NCBI RefSeq assembly: GCF_000002995.4
Contig: NW_025062476.1
Coordinates: forward strand, 11,406,501-11,470,500
Direction: 5' to 3'
DNA length: 64,000 nt
Source of the DNA: Brugia malayi
Lineage: Eukaryota > Nematoda > Chromadorea > Rhabditida > Onchocercidae
Part shown: one piece after another, positions 24,399-39,005 of the stretch
Numbering within the stretch: position 1 is the first letter of the stretch
Layout: every line of letters starts with the position of its first letter
Translations under genes and position numbers: made by a program
Notes under the pieces: generated by a model
Seen by the model: only the letters and a program-made list of their open reading frames with translations
The model's database searches: none
Told to the model about the DNA's origin: nothing

Positions 24399-25432
24399 AT
24401 TAGACGTATTGCAATTGCGCTCTTGTCATACTCTTCAAATTGGACGTCAGTCAGGGTGGAGCGGACGATGCATTCATAGTGTGGTGGGTTTAACTTGGTT
24501 TATAAGTTAAGTGCTGGTGAGTTCAAGACTAAAGTGATGTGCTTGCTGAATGAAGAATAGAAGTTATCCCTGTCATAGCAATTGCTCAGATGACACAATT
24601 CCTCGTTTCTGACAGCGCTTTCTCCCCTTTTATCTGAAACATACGTGAAAAATGATTGTTACTTACTAGCTACTCACTACCCAAACACTGCAGTAACTGT
24701 TCGGGTATCTTATCTGAATGCTACCCATGCATGTCTTATTTGTATGTTATCAAACAATGTGAGAAACAACGTCTTACATGTATGCAACTCTAATTAATAT
24801 CATTATTTATCTCTAATAGAGTTCAAAGTTCAAAGTTCACGTATTTCATTTCACGTTTTTCCATTGGTATATATGAAGAAAAGAATAAAATACTTATATG
24901 GTGAATTAGAGAAACAATGAAAATGAAGAAGCGCTAGAGATCGATATAATAACAAAAGAGTACACGATAGGTGAAAGAGACAGTTAAAGATAATGGAGCA
25001 GAATAGAGAACAATACGCAATATCTAATGTGAGACTGAATGCTGCAGTGAGAGACGGAGAGAACGAGAGCTGTTCACGATTAGTTGGATGAAGGACAGAG
25101 AACTAGAAGACTTCAGTTGGGGATCCTTAACAATGGATTTTGCATTGTTTAATTTATTTAGGATTTTTGAATTAAGATTTAGCCATTTGTTTTTTTTCTT
25201 TCTCTCACATTTATGCGTAATGCTTACTGCTAGAAATTGACGTACGATGATGTCACGTTTTATAGTTAATGGTAATTCTCGACACTAATTCTATTTTTTA
25301 TATGTTTATTATAATCTTATATGTATATATGTGATAAAAAAACTTCACTGCTACATGTATGTGACAGTGTTATATATAATATAATAATTTTCAGATAAGA
25401 CGAATTTAACGAATAGTAAATCCAGCAAAATT
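24399..25432. other. GC-richer segment upstream of the zinc finger gene
   Basis: About 1 kb that is less AT-rich than the flanks, directly after the minisatellite and ending at an acceptor (TTTTCAG) at 25394, 38 nt before the zinc finger ATG. It could hold promoter and 5' UTR exons of that gene. A minus-strand open stretch at 24500-24633 behind a good acceptor (ATGTTTCAG) is noted but weak. No family is recognised. Confidence 0.4.
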
Positions 25433-28464
<3,032 letters not shown>

Positions 28465-29245
28465 TCATGACTTCCTGCTTTTTCAAATTGGCGTATTTTT
28501 TTTTCACATTTTTCCTTTATCTAAATTTTGTACAATATTTTTCAGTTTAACATATGACAGTAAAATAAGCATGAAGAGATCATTTTTACAAAACATATTG
28601 ATGCTAATAATTTTTTTTTCATCCCTTTATGTTTGAAGAAATTTGGAAATCATTACTTTTATTTACGATACGGAAGGATATAAGATGGTACATTATGAAG
28701 GTCTTCTGTATCAATGCGAGAATTATGGTAATTGTAATTAGCACATTTGAGTTCTCCTGCGATATTTATTTTATTTAGGATTTATATGATATATAGAAAT
28801 AATGCAGTGATAACGTTGAATAATGTTGAAATCTTCATCATCATACTACTTTTGTAGGTAAAAATCAAATTGTCATCACACATGGCCCATTCATTAGGTA
28901 TAATCAATATAACACTCATTTTGTGACTACTTAAATAAATAAACAAATATATATTTTATATTTACTTATATGTTTTATATGTACTTGTGTATTAACCTTT
29001 TTGTAATTGTAACGAAAAATTATAAGCCAAATTCAAGTTAATATAACAGTTATATGAGACTGCCTTATTAGATTTGTCGGTGTTTTACATTATTCCGTTT
29101 TTTTTTTTGTTTTTTTGTTTTTTTGATTTGATCAATACTTTTGTGACGTGGCCTCCAGCTATAGAAAGTTTACTAAAATCTGTGAAGTTGCTCACTAAGC
29201 TTAATTTCTTTTTTTTGCAGTTGCATATTTTTAGTCTTTCTTATG

Positions 29246-29253
29246 TATAAAAG
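29246..29253 (+). promoter_or_regulatory. TATA-box-like site
   Basis: TATAAAAG lies 30 nt before the ATG of the possible signal-peptide exon. It is meaningful only if that exon is real. Confidence 0.3.
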
Positions 29254-29282
29254 TTTCGATCTTCCAAAACTTTGTGATAAAA

Positions 29283-29324
29283 ATGAAAATGTCATTAGTC
29301 GTATTGTTTCTATTCTTGACATAT
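29283..29324 (+). CDS. Possible first exon encoding a signal peptide
   Basis: The ATG opens MKMSLVVLFLFLTY, a short basic start followed by a hydrophobic run, and ends at a good donor (TAT|GTAAGC). A TATAAAAG site lies just upstream. Downstream fragments that could follow, such as the one after the acceptor near 29482, do not give a convincing mature protein. It may be a small secreted-peptide gene or chance. Confidence 0.25.
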
Positions 29325-30078
29325 GTAAGCTTATTTATTATTTAAGTTACATATATATACAATCTCTCTTTAAGTATACCACCCTTCAGAATTCTCATCT
29401 CTAATTCTTGTGCATACTTTTATAGATCGAGTACAATCGTCACGTTCATTTATTGTCTTTATAGTTGTGTGTTTTATTGCAGGAACCATATTTCCTGATT
29501 TCTTTTATTTTTGGTAATAAATCAGTTAAAGTTCTTTTCTTTTGTTGAGCAGAATCGATGAACTTTCTGTTAACACTTTAAACGATCCATTAATCTACGG
29601 CGTTTTATGCTGAACTCATTCTCATTCAGACATAAATTAGTACAACCAAACAACAAACACCCAAACGAAAAGTTTTCTTTTGTCAAACCGATAAAGGATT
29701 TATATTTATTGATATTACATTTTAGGGTTATGGTTTATTGTAATTAATCATTTTAAGAATTATTATCCATCAATAAAATCAACTTTGCATGAATTCATGT
29801 GCCCAACCTGTGATTCTGTAGTTAGTGAGATTTCATTTTTTTTTTTTTTTTTTTGTTTAGATATTCATCGAGATGTCAAGTATGATAAATAATTTCGTCT
29901 TTTCCCTTTATCGCATGATACTAAATCTTGGAATCTGATAAATGAAAAATCTTCCTGATTAATTTGATTTTCCAACTGACTGATTTCTTTTAATTATGAA
30001 GATATTTAATAGAAAATGAATAATTGAAGAAAAATGAATGTTATTCTAAATTAATGAGAAGAGACTGTGTTGTATGCA

Positions 30079-30095
30079 TGTGTGTGTGTGTGTGT

Positions 30096-30172
<77 letters not shown>

Positions 30173-30177
30173 GTATG

Positions 30178-30263
<86 letters not shown>
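30079..30263. repeat. Two (GT)n arrays separated by a TTGTATGCA motif
   Basis: Dinucleotide GT tracts run 30079-30170 (one TA interruption) and 30179-30263. Both are preceded by the same TGTTGTATGCATGTG sequence, at about 30068 and 30169, so the tract and its 5' flank appear duplicated. Alternating purine/pyrimidine DNA of this length can adopt Z-form. Long reading frames through it are only Cys-Val and Thr-His repeats and are not genes. Confidence 0.95.
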
Positions 30264-30264
<1 letters not shown>

Positions 30265-30493
30265 CATACAATTTTGTTGTGATTGAGAAACAAAACCTTA
30301 ATGAAAACTGGAAAATTTTGATGGATATATTACAAAATGTTTTGATAGTTACTTATTGCCTACATCAGAAAAAAATCAGAAGGTGAGAAAGGGAGGGAGA
30401 GAGAGAGTGGGTGAAGTTATCAGTTTTTATCTCTTATTATCATCATTGTATGCTCATTTTTCTAGTGATCAATTACTGATAATTCTAGAGATA

Positions 30494-31775
30494 ATGAAGC
30501 CATTACTTATGATACATAATATCTGCGATTGGTGTTGCATAACAAAATCATCAATTATTGAATGCAAATTATGTCCAAAATGTGCCATGCAAATTACTCC
30601 TAATAATTCACAAATTATTTTACTACCAAATCCATTTTGTTCTAAAACTACTGGACATTGCTGTATTTTATTAAAGCCATCTGTAAATTCATTCAACAAG
30701 TTAGTTTTCATTTTTTTTTTTTTTTTTAATAATGCTATCCATTTTTCATTAATTACAATTGAAAATTTCACTTTTTTACTTGTTTTCAAAATTTTAGAAA
30801 TGTTTGTTTTTAAATTTTATAAGCTATGAAAAAAGAAATTAACATTATTAGATTTGTTGTTTTTTTTTTTTTAATGTTTCATAACATATTTACAGTTAAT
30901 TAATTATTTGAAATTTTCTTGTAATCATTTTAATCTTTTATTTGTTTTTTTTTTTTTTTTTTCTAGTAAAAGAATTTAAATATAATATTGGAATTTATAT
31001 AGATATAAACTGGGCGATGATCTTCATATTGGTTTATCGAATTCAAAAGGTTTCGTGTTCTCTTATACCACTAATGGCATAATAATTGAATCATTATGGA
31101 ATGATTCTCTATGTATTTATCAATTCGCTGATAACGAAATGTATGATAAAAGGATGAAAACATTTGTTAAGAAGTACCACAGCCAATTTAGCCGTCAAGT
31201 TTGTTTTATTATCCATTTTGAAAGAAATTTAAAAAAAAAATCACTTTCATTTATTTCTTCTTTTTTTTCTTCTCGAAACATCTATATCTTAAAAGATATT
31301 AAGAAGAAATGAAGTTGAAATTGTAAATATTAGTGAAATTTATTTGACCAATTTTCCAATGAGATTGACGATTGCGGTGAAATACTAAGAAATATATTAT
31401 TAGAAACTTGAAGCATGATAAAATGAAATAAGTTATATTAATGAGAGAGTTCGTAGAATCATATTTTGAATTTAAAATTGTGGTTCCGGTTTTGATACTA
31501 CCGGAAAGCATGCTATTATGACAAGTAAATGAATGATAATAATGAAATTATTGTTAAATATGATTTATTTGCAGTATTATGACAAAAGGAATTGGAACTG
31601 TTATGATTTTGTTGTGGAATTTTTGCTTGATATTGGCGTGTTGAAACGTACGACGCACGTGAAAGAACAATTCGTTACAGAATACGTTTGCAAAGCGTTA
31701 CAGAGAGTACTTCGTTATTATAATCTTTTGAATAGATTATCACAATCCAAAGTTAATTATCTTAAATTATCGTAA
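30494..31775 (+). CDS. MKRN2 opposite strand (MKRN2OS)-like protein
   Basis: Three exons (30494-30699, 31003-31198, 31575-31775) give 200 residues, close to the 223 of human MKRN2OS, a protein of unknown function. The family's landmarks occur in order: an N-terminal HNIC...CKLCPKC cysteine cluster, PFCSKTTGHCCILLKP, YKLGDDLHIGLSNSKG followed by FSYTTNGI, an NWNCYDFVVEFLL block matching the family's HNCYSYALTFI, and a FVTEYV motif near the C-terminus. Exon phases agree. A TTCTAG acceptor lies 5 nt before the ATG, suggesting trans-splicing. No signal peptide or membrane segment. No Makorin gene lies on the opposite strand here, so the vertebrate name describes family only. Confidence 0.85.
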
Positions 31776-32996
31776 TTTTTTTGTTAGTTGTTTTCTTTTT
31801 TTTTTTTTTTTCCTTTTTGATCATTTTACTAATGTGATCAAAAATTTTTTCTTTAACTTGTATAAACATATACTGTAAATGATTAAAATTATTACAAAGC
31901 ATCACATTATCTTAATTATCTTTATATATATCGAAAAATAAATGTTTTCGTGATATCACTTAAAATTTAATCGAAATCAAATATGAAATCTTCCTTCATA
32001 TAATTAGATCATGTAATAGTAAAGAGTTCTAATTATGAAAAAAAAATTTTTTTTTTGGCTATAATAACCTACACAAAAATAGCAAAATAATTAGATGATG
32101 TAATGAGGAATATATTTTGGAAAAAAGAAAAACAAGAATGAGATATAATAATTATTAAATATGATAATTATTATCATATAATAAGCAATCAGTTATGAAG
32201 TATTAAAAGTTTTATTCTTATTTTAATTGTGAAATAAAAAAAAAATTTTTTTTTTTCGACTTTAATAATAGCAGTATTTAATGTGTCAATGTCTGGGAAT
32301 ATTACTGCAATCAATGAAAGTGATAATATATGGTAATTAAATTTTGTTTTTATGTATGTTTTTATTACGTTTTATCATTTATATCAATAATGATTGTATA
32401 CATTATTGATTGATTTAATTCAACTATATAAGCATAAAAAGAGATAATTGGTTATGGTTTTTTATAATATTAATAAAAAGAATATTATTTTTGTGCAAAT
32501 GTGTTATATCATTAAATCTATTCAACTATTTATATATGTTAATGTTGTTGCATTTGAGTTTAAAAAGAAAGAAAGTAAGAAAGATTCAAATTATAATGGC
32601 ATACGTCAATTTAATTTAATCCTTTATAAATCATTCTAAAAATTTTCATTAATTAATAAATGTACTAAAGTAAGATGATTAATTTATTTGGATGGGAATA
32701 AATTTTGCATTGTATGGCCTCCTCATGTATTCACGTAATTTTGAGGTCGACGTTAATGCTTAGACGTTTTACTTTCTTATTTGTTACTTTCGTTTACGTG
32801 TTTCCCACATATGTTTTGCAATGCAATATTTCATCTGTTTGAAAATTTTTTTTTAATTAAAAAAAATTCAGCAATACAATTTAGTTTGTATTTTAAATTA
32901 TGTGCACGTATATAATTATCTCTATTTAATTATAAATTTTTTAATTATGGTATATTTGCATTTATTTAAATTACAACTTATTTTACAGTTCAAATT
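31776..32996. other. Intergenic region between the MKRN2OS-like gene and the next gene
   Basis: AT-rich DNA without supported coding sequence. It presumably holds a 3' UTR (AATAAA near 31938) and the promoter of the downstream gene, whose acceptor TTTTACAG is at 32981-32988. Confidence 0.5.
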
Positions 32997-34815
32997 ATGG
33001 CAGAAAGTTTAGAAGGAAGTAAAGATATGGATTGTGATAAAAAGATGGATTCATTAGGTTATTCCAAGGAACAGGTTTCTTTTCTTTTCTTTTTTTCTTC
33101 CCAAATTGATCACTGTTTTGAATGTAATGTTGTGTTTTCTTAATTTGCTTTTTTTGTGGCAAGTTTTTGAACCGTGAAAGTATTTTACTGCGCTTATTTT
33201 TTCTCTGCTTTTTTTTTCTTACTCTTGAAATGTTACAATATGATATTGCGTTGTAAGTTAATAAATGATACTTTTCAGTTTGATAAATTTATTCATGATT
33301 ATCGTGAATTAGCTGAATCTTCCATAGATAGCTCATATGAAAGTGATACTCCAATGGATGCTGCATTGAAGAAGGATTTCATTAATGCAGAAAGAAAATT
33401 GAGAAAAACTTTTTATACTATCAAAAAGTATGCTCAATTTATAATTTGTTATAACGTTTTTTTCACATGTGTGTTATTTACAATTGTGAAGGAATGTAGA
33501 AGTTACGTAAAATACTTATTTTCTTATTTGATATAGCAGACTGGAATATTAACTAAAGAATGTTGTAATTTTTGTATAGAATATAGTATTAACATTTTAA
33601 TATGATGTAGTTGTAAAAGATGTAGAATAGCTGAATTTTCTATGGATAACTTGCATGAAGATATTGTTTCAATTTTTTAAAGTTATTTCTTGCACAATGT
33701 AAGCATCAGTGTTGGTTAGTAAACTTGAGAAGAATTAAAGGAAATGAATAAGAGCTCTGTAGCTACCTTTTCGTTGTCCTATTTTTTTCGGATTATTTTC
33801 TTTTTATTACGAAATAAATGGATTATTTTTAGATTACCCAAGGCAGAGAATTTAGATGAACTGTATTTGCGTGTCGAATCTATGCTAGCCATTTTTAAAA
33901 CGGTAAGACTAATTTCGCTTCTTTTTTTTTTTTTTTACTCAGTACATTCATGTGAGATCTACTTTCATGATTAGATATAATTATAAAAAGTATCTGATTC
34001 ATTTTTAGTTAGAAATCGTAAAAGTGGATAGTAAAGAAGAATTCAATCTTCACAATGTGCCTTTACCGGAGTATGATGCTTCGGATATCGAATTATTGCT
34101 TGGCAAAGAGTTTGCACCGATACAAGTAACGCATAAAAATGGTTTATCAAAATTTGAAGACAAACTACGAGAGAAAGTTATTCGGAATATCCGACTGGCT
34201 AAAATTCTATTGCAAGAATGTGACGAAACTGTGCTTTCATATCGGGAAAGAGGTGATTGCTATTGTTTTATACGGAGTTTTTGCAAATCTTATTGAAAAT
34301 TTTCCAATCACAAATTGTTCTTTTTTAAATGGTGTTTAATCATATTTTTCTGTGATTATGGGGGTCAGTAAGTGATTTTTTTTTCAGTTCTGCGAAATAT
34401 GCAGCTGTAAAAGAAATCATAGAATTTTAGCCGGGATCACGGCACAGACCAGAGCATATTCTTCTATTGAATGAATTCATTCATCTTTCGCTTTTCCGGC
34501 AAGTTCTTTGTCAATAGTTCCTTAATCTATGAAGATACGTGTTCCATGAACTTAGAATTGAACTAGACGGTTTATTGGTTTTCCACTTTTGTTGTGGTTT
34601 TTATCTCTTTTTTTTTTTATCTATCTCTTACTTCACTTTAATATTCATATTTAATTGCTGTTTCCTTTAAAGTAAGTTATTTCTTTTCTAGGTTGACGCA
34701 CCAGCTCGTCAATTTCTCCGGAGCTGCAACATCGAGAATGTACTTTATATGCTATACATATGAAATACTTGTTAACATTTCGATTTCATTAAGAATTGTC
34801 TGTTATTTTAATTAA
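32997..34815 (+). CDS. Unrecognised helical protein, 227 residues
   Basis: Not recognised. Six exons join in frame: 32997-33074, 33279-33427, 33833-33902, 34009-34252, 34388-34406, 34692-34815. The product starts MAESLEGSKDMDC, is rich in Glu, Lys and Leu, and is predicted by eye to be mostly helical (KKDFINAERKLRKTFYTIKK, ENLDELYLRVESMLAIFKT, FEDKLREKVIRNIRLAKILL). No signal peptide, and no membrane segment in the conserved-looking part. The fifth exon reads RNMQL then TAA; CT|GTAAAA inside CTG-TAA is also a donor that fits, in phase, the strong acceptor CTTTTCTAG at 34691. If that intron is retained the protein stops at 34410 with 187 residues. The spliced form adds LTHQLVNFSGAATSRMY and a hydrophobic tail. 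The gene is convergent with the defensin-like gene, 147 bp away. Confidence 0.7.
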
Positions 34816-34962
34816 TTGAAACGCAGAGAATGTATTTGATGAAATTTTAAATAAAATCTCACAAAAATATGTAATTTCCCATTTCAGAATGATAGCAACA
34901 AAAATATTCTTGCTATAGAACAACATTTGTATTAATATCATAATATCATTAATGAAATGTTA

Positions 34963-37900
34963 TCACCGAACAGGTTGTAATAGTTCTTCAAAACATTTGC
35001 ATTCAGTTGTTCCATTTGGAGCTGTTCTAGAAGCATACACATAGCAGTAGCCACCTTCTAATCCCTATAAAATCATTGCTATGATTATTATTATAACGAA
35101 AAAGAAATTAATTCCAGTCATAAAATTTATGATACACTTAAAATTTATAGTAAAAAGATATTTTGTTTCATTGCAGATATTAGCTTAGATAAATGTTTTA
35201 TCTTTGAAATTGATACTATGGAATTTCAAGAAGAAATGTGGAATATTTTTCTTTTTTCTTATATCATTCTATGCAATGCATCATAATATTAAAATATCAT
35301 AAAATTAATGCACATATATTTACAGCACTATCTATTTTCTTCTTTGTGTTTGAACATAATATTAATTTTGATAAAATTATTAACAGCATAGTATATTATT
35401 GTATTCCTTTTAGAATATAAAAGAGGAGATAAAAATGTAATTTGGAAAAGAACAACTTAATGAAACTGCGAATAAGTTTATTTATTGTTTTTATATAAAT
35501 TATCAGTTAATTTGGATAGACATAAAATATGAAATGTTTATTAATATTTTCACCTTTAACTTCGTTACAAATTTTTTCTATTGTTTTGATGTTAATTGAA
35601 AGATGATAAATGTGCTTCACATTTCGAAAAAGAGAGAAATAGCGAAAAAAAAAAGCGGAAAAGAAAAATGAATGTAATAGTGTTGTTTGTTATCATCATC
35701 ATTAAATTCAGATAGCTAGTTGTTTGCCTGTTCAATTTTTTTTTCATTTTCTTTTTGTTTCTCTAAAATTCAAATGTATTTATGCATTGTATGTTTTTAT
35801 TTTATTTATTAGATCAAAGATAAAATTAAATAGATGAATAGGTAATAGTAAAATTTTACAATATATCCGAAAGATTAGAAATTGATAGATACAATGAAAT
35901 TTTAAGAAGTACATACATGCAAATTGTTATAGTATAACATGGAATAGGTAAAGTTTTTAGATTTTTTTAACTAAACCTATTTTTTTTTTCAATGTTTTAT
36001 CCATAATTACATATTTATTGGATAACTTTTTACTCTATCATTTTAGAGTGTAATTTGAAAAAGAATGAATAATTCTAAAAAATTTCCAAAATTCCTAAAT
36101 AGTTATTTCTGTTGAAATGGGAATAAATTTTTTGATTCGGTAAATAAACATTTCCTTACTTTTTTTTTTCTCTTCTAAATTTATATAAAAGAAATATCAG
36201 TGACTCATTTTGAAGAAATTAATGAGGTATGAATAACATTAGCTGAATGTGTTTTCTTAAGTAAAAAAAAAAAAAAATAAAAACATTAAAATTTCAATGT
36301 CACATTAATTATTATTACGAAATGTTTTCTTGGATGCTTTACTTCTCGAAAGTACCATTTAAAATGGAAAAATAGGAAGTATGAAAATTAGAATTATGTC
36401 TAAAATGTGTTCAAAGGAAGGGAAGTAATACGTGTAGTGATAAGACTAAAGATAAATTCATATAATGATGTTATGATATGATCAATGATAATTGTGATGA
36501 TTAGAGAAATTAATGGATGAATAAGATGGCTTTTTAGGCAGATAAAAGAATCTTCATTAATCAATTAGCATAGCGATGATTTTTTCCATCACTATATTTC
36601 ACATTGATTTCAATTTTTTATTTTTGAAAGAAAATTTCATTACTAATTGTGATTAGATTAGAAAATATAATAAGAATTTGAGTTTTTTTTTTATTTCGAA
36701 AAATAGATAAAATGAAATTGAACGGATAGCATGAAAAAGTAAAATGAAAAAAATATTTATTCATATGCTGACAAATAAATGTTAACTTTTAAATTAAGCT
36801 TTGTTAAATTCAATTAGATTGATAGAAATTATTGAAAGTATTTATATTTGTTGGTATTATTTTAATGTTTCATACAAAAAAGAAAACATCAAAAATATTT
36901 CTGCATCAAATTAATTACTAAATAGAAATGAAAAGTATTGTAAATAGTTATAAGATATATTTATGACGTTGCTGATGAAAATTAAAATGCTAAAATTATA
37001 CTCAAATTTAAAGCCATTCATATTCCATATATTAACAAATTATATCATATCTAAAAATAAATGAAATGAAAAAAAATATATATTGAACAACAACAAAAAA
37101 AAAAAAAATGTTAATATATAAATTACAAAATATTTTGCAATAAATAAATGACAAAAAAAAAATTTCACTATAACAATATATCATAATTTTATGACCTTTT
37201 AATTAAAGAAGAATTTTTTTTTTTTTTCAAATTATATTATTCTTAAATTAATTATAATATATTATTTTTTTAAATTGTAATATTTTGTATAATAATGAAA
37301 AATCTTTTAAATTTCAAAAAACAAAAAAAAAAGATGAAAATAAAAGAAATATTTTATGCTAACTTACTCGTTTTATGCAATACTCATTGCATATTTTTTG
37401 CATTCGTTTACATATGCTACCATTGAGCGGTATTTTATAATGATAGCAGGAACAAGTGAAATCGTATCCATCCCATATGGAACAATGACCATACCAGTAT
37501 GAATCTTGTTTACATAATTCATCGCATGCTTGATGATCTGATAAATTGCATCCAAATCTAAATTTTCTTTTTCTTTTTCTTTTTTTTTTTTTGCGTTCAA
37601 AATTTATTATTTAAAAATTAATTCATTTTCTTATCATCAGTTTTTTTTTTTTTTTTTTTTTTTTTTTTGTATTTTTCTTCTTTGTTTTCTTTTGATTTTT
37701 AAATTAATAAAATTTTCATAATTTTTGTTTTTATTCTTTTGATTATTAAATTAATAAAATTTCTGTAAATTTTTTTTACTATTGAATCAATAAAATTTTA
37801 AAAATTTTCGTTTTTATTTTCCTTATTATCATTAAGTTAGTGAAATTTTTGCAAATTTTTTAAATTATTTTTTTCTCTTACTAAATAAATAATCATCCAT

Positions 37901-39005
37901 TTGAATTTATTCTTTTAGAAAAAAAGAAAAGAAAACTATTAAATTTAATTTATTTTATTCATTCCTTTTTTTTTTCCTAATTTTCACATCTTTTTTATTT
38001 TGATAAAATATTATTGAATCACTTTCAATTATATTACATCACACATACATATACAAATGTACACAAAAAGTTCTTTCAAACTGTTCAAAAGAAAAAGTAA
38101 TTTGTAATTTGGCCAAATTTTTTTCTTTCAAACTCATTTAAAAAAAAAAAAGGCAAATTTGTAATTGTAAACATCAAATGCCATTTCTAATATCATCAAT
38201 TTGCTGTGATGAGATGGTTGTTGTAATTTATGATAATATGAAACGATGCGTATACCTACCTATCTATTTAAACAGTTAAATCAATTTCTTCAAGTGAAGT
38301 AGTAAATTTTGAAAAAACCATTAATTTTACACTAGCACCTCTAATGGAACTAATTATATTAATTAGCATAAATCGATAACAGTGCAATATTTATTGCCTT
38401 ATAAAGATGATAAATATTGGAATATTTTAATTAAATTAATTAATAAAATAAACAAATGTCTAATGAATATTTCATTTCATTTTCATTCATTTTTTTTTTT
38501 TAAATTTCAAAAAAAAGTTATTTTTTATGTGTAGAGGAAAAATATTTTTTTTTTTTTTTACTCATGATATTTTAATTAAAAATTTAAATTTATTTATATT
38601 AATCAATTTAAATTTTAGAGAGAAGAAAAATTTGGCAAATAAATAAATATAGCAATGAAGGAATTATTTCGATTAAAAATTTTTATCATATAATGCTAAA
38701 TAATAAAATGTAAACAAATATGATTGAATTTACCTTTGCTGTGCGATATCTTTTGTTGTGACAACATTGATAATGATGATAAGAATACAATAAATGATAA
38801 GAATAGTTCGAAAATTAATTAAATTTAACGAACAATAAGTCCTACTAATACTAATACTACTATTATCATTATCACTGTTATTATCACTACTGCAACTACT
38901 ACTACTACTACAACTATCACTCCATTCTCTATCACATTGCCAGTACCATCGATCACGATAAAAATTTCGGACGCTACAACTCGTCGTCAGTTTATTTGGT
39001 GACAT
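34963..39005 (-). CDS. Secreted or membrane-tethered protein with two tandem CS-alpha-beta (defensin-type) domains
   Basis: Three exons (38734-39005, 37368-37557, 34963-35064) join in phase (AG|A, then phase 0) to about 187 residues. Exon 1 ends with a hydrophobic segment (FRTILIIYCILIIIINVV) that would act as signal or anchor. Exons 2 and 3 encode two six-cysteine domains. Domain 1 is C-x7-C-x3-C-x9-C-x9-C-x-C with GHC and CSC; domain 2 is C-x6-C-x3-C-x9-C-x14-C-x-C with GYC and CKC. C-x3-C, G-x-C and C-x-C in this order are the CS-alpha-beta signature of invertebrate defensins, nematode antibacterial factors and related disulfide peptides. An intron splits domain 2 after its third cysteine. 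The ATG at 39005 is the only one in frame and leaves a strange Ser/Asp-rich stretch before the hydrophobic segment, so the true start may be on another exon. Antimicrobial or other function is inference. Confidence 0.72.

Larger units (their letters stand above)
28465..30493. other. Intergenic region after the zinc finger gene
   Basis: About 2 kb. It contains AATAAA near 28935, a possible signal-peptide exon at 29283-29324, a few exon-like fragments that I could not join (for example 29762-29820, ending MCPTCDS before a GT), and the GT arrays at 30079-30263. No complete gene can be supported. Confidence 0.5.

Noticed and set aside
24400..24560. Possible spliced-leader or 5S RNA gene, because of the GC-richer DNA and GGTTTAAC-like words
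   Set aside because: The nematode SL1 sequence is not present, and no 5S internal promoter pattern is seen.
24500..24633. Minus-strand stretch after ATGTTTCAG reading KRGESAVRNEELCHLSNC
   Set aside because: The whole surrounding kilobase is GC-richer without being coding, so composition gives no support. No partner exon or family was found.
30024..30386. Long reading frames of Cys-Val or Thr-His repeats on both strands
   Set aside because: They are translations of the GT microsatellite in every frame, with no start context, splice sites or family.
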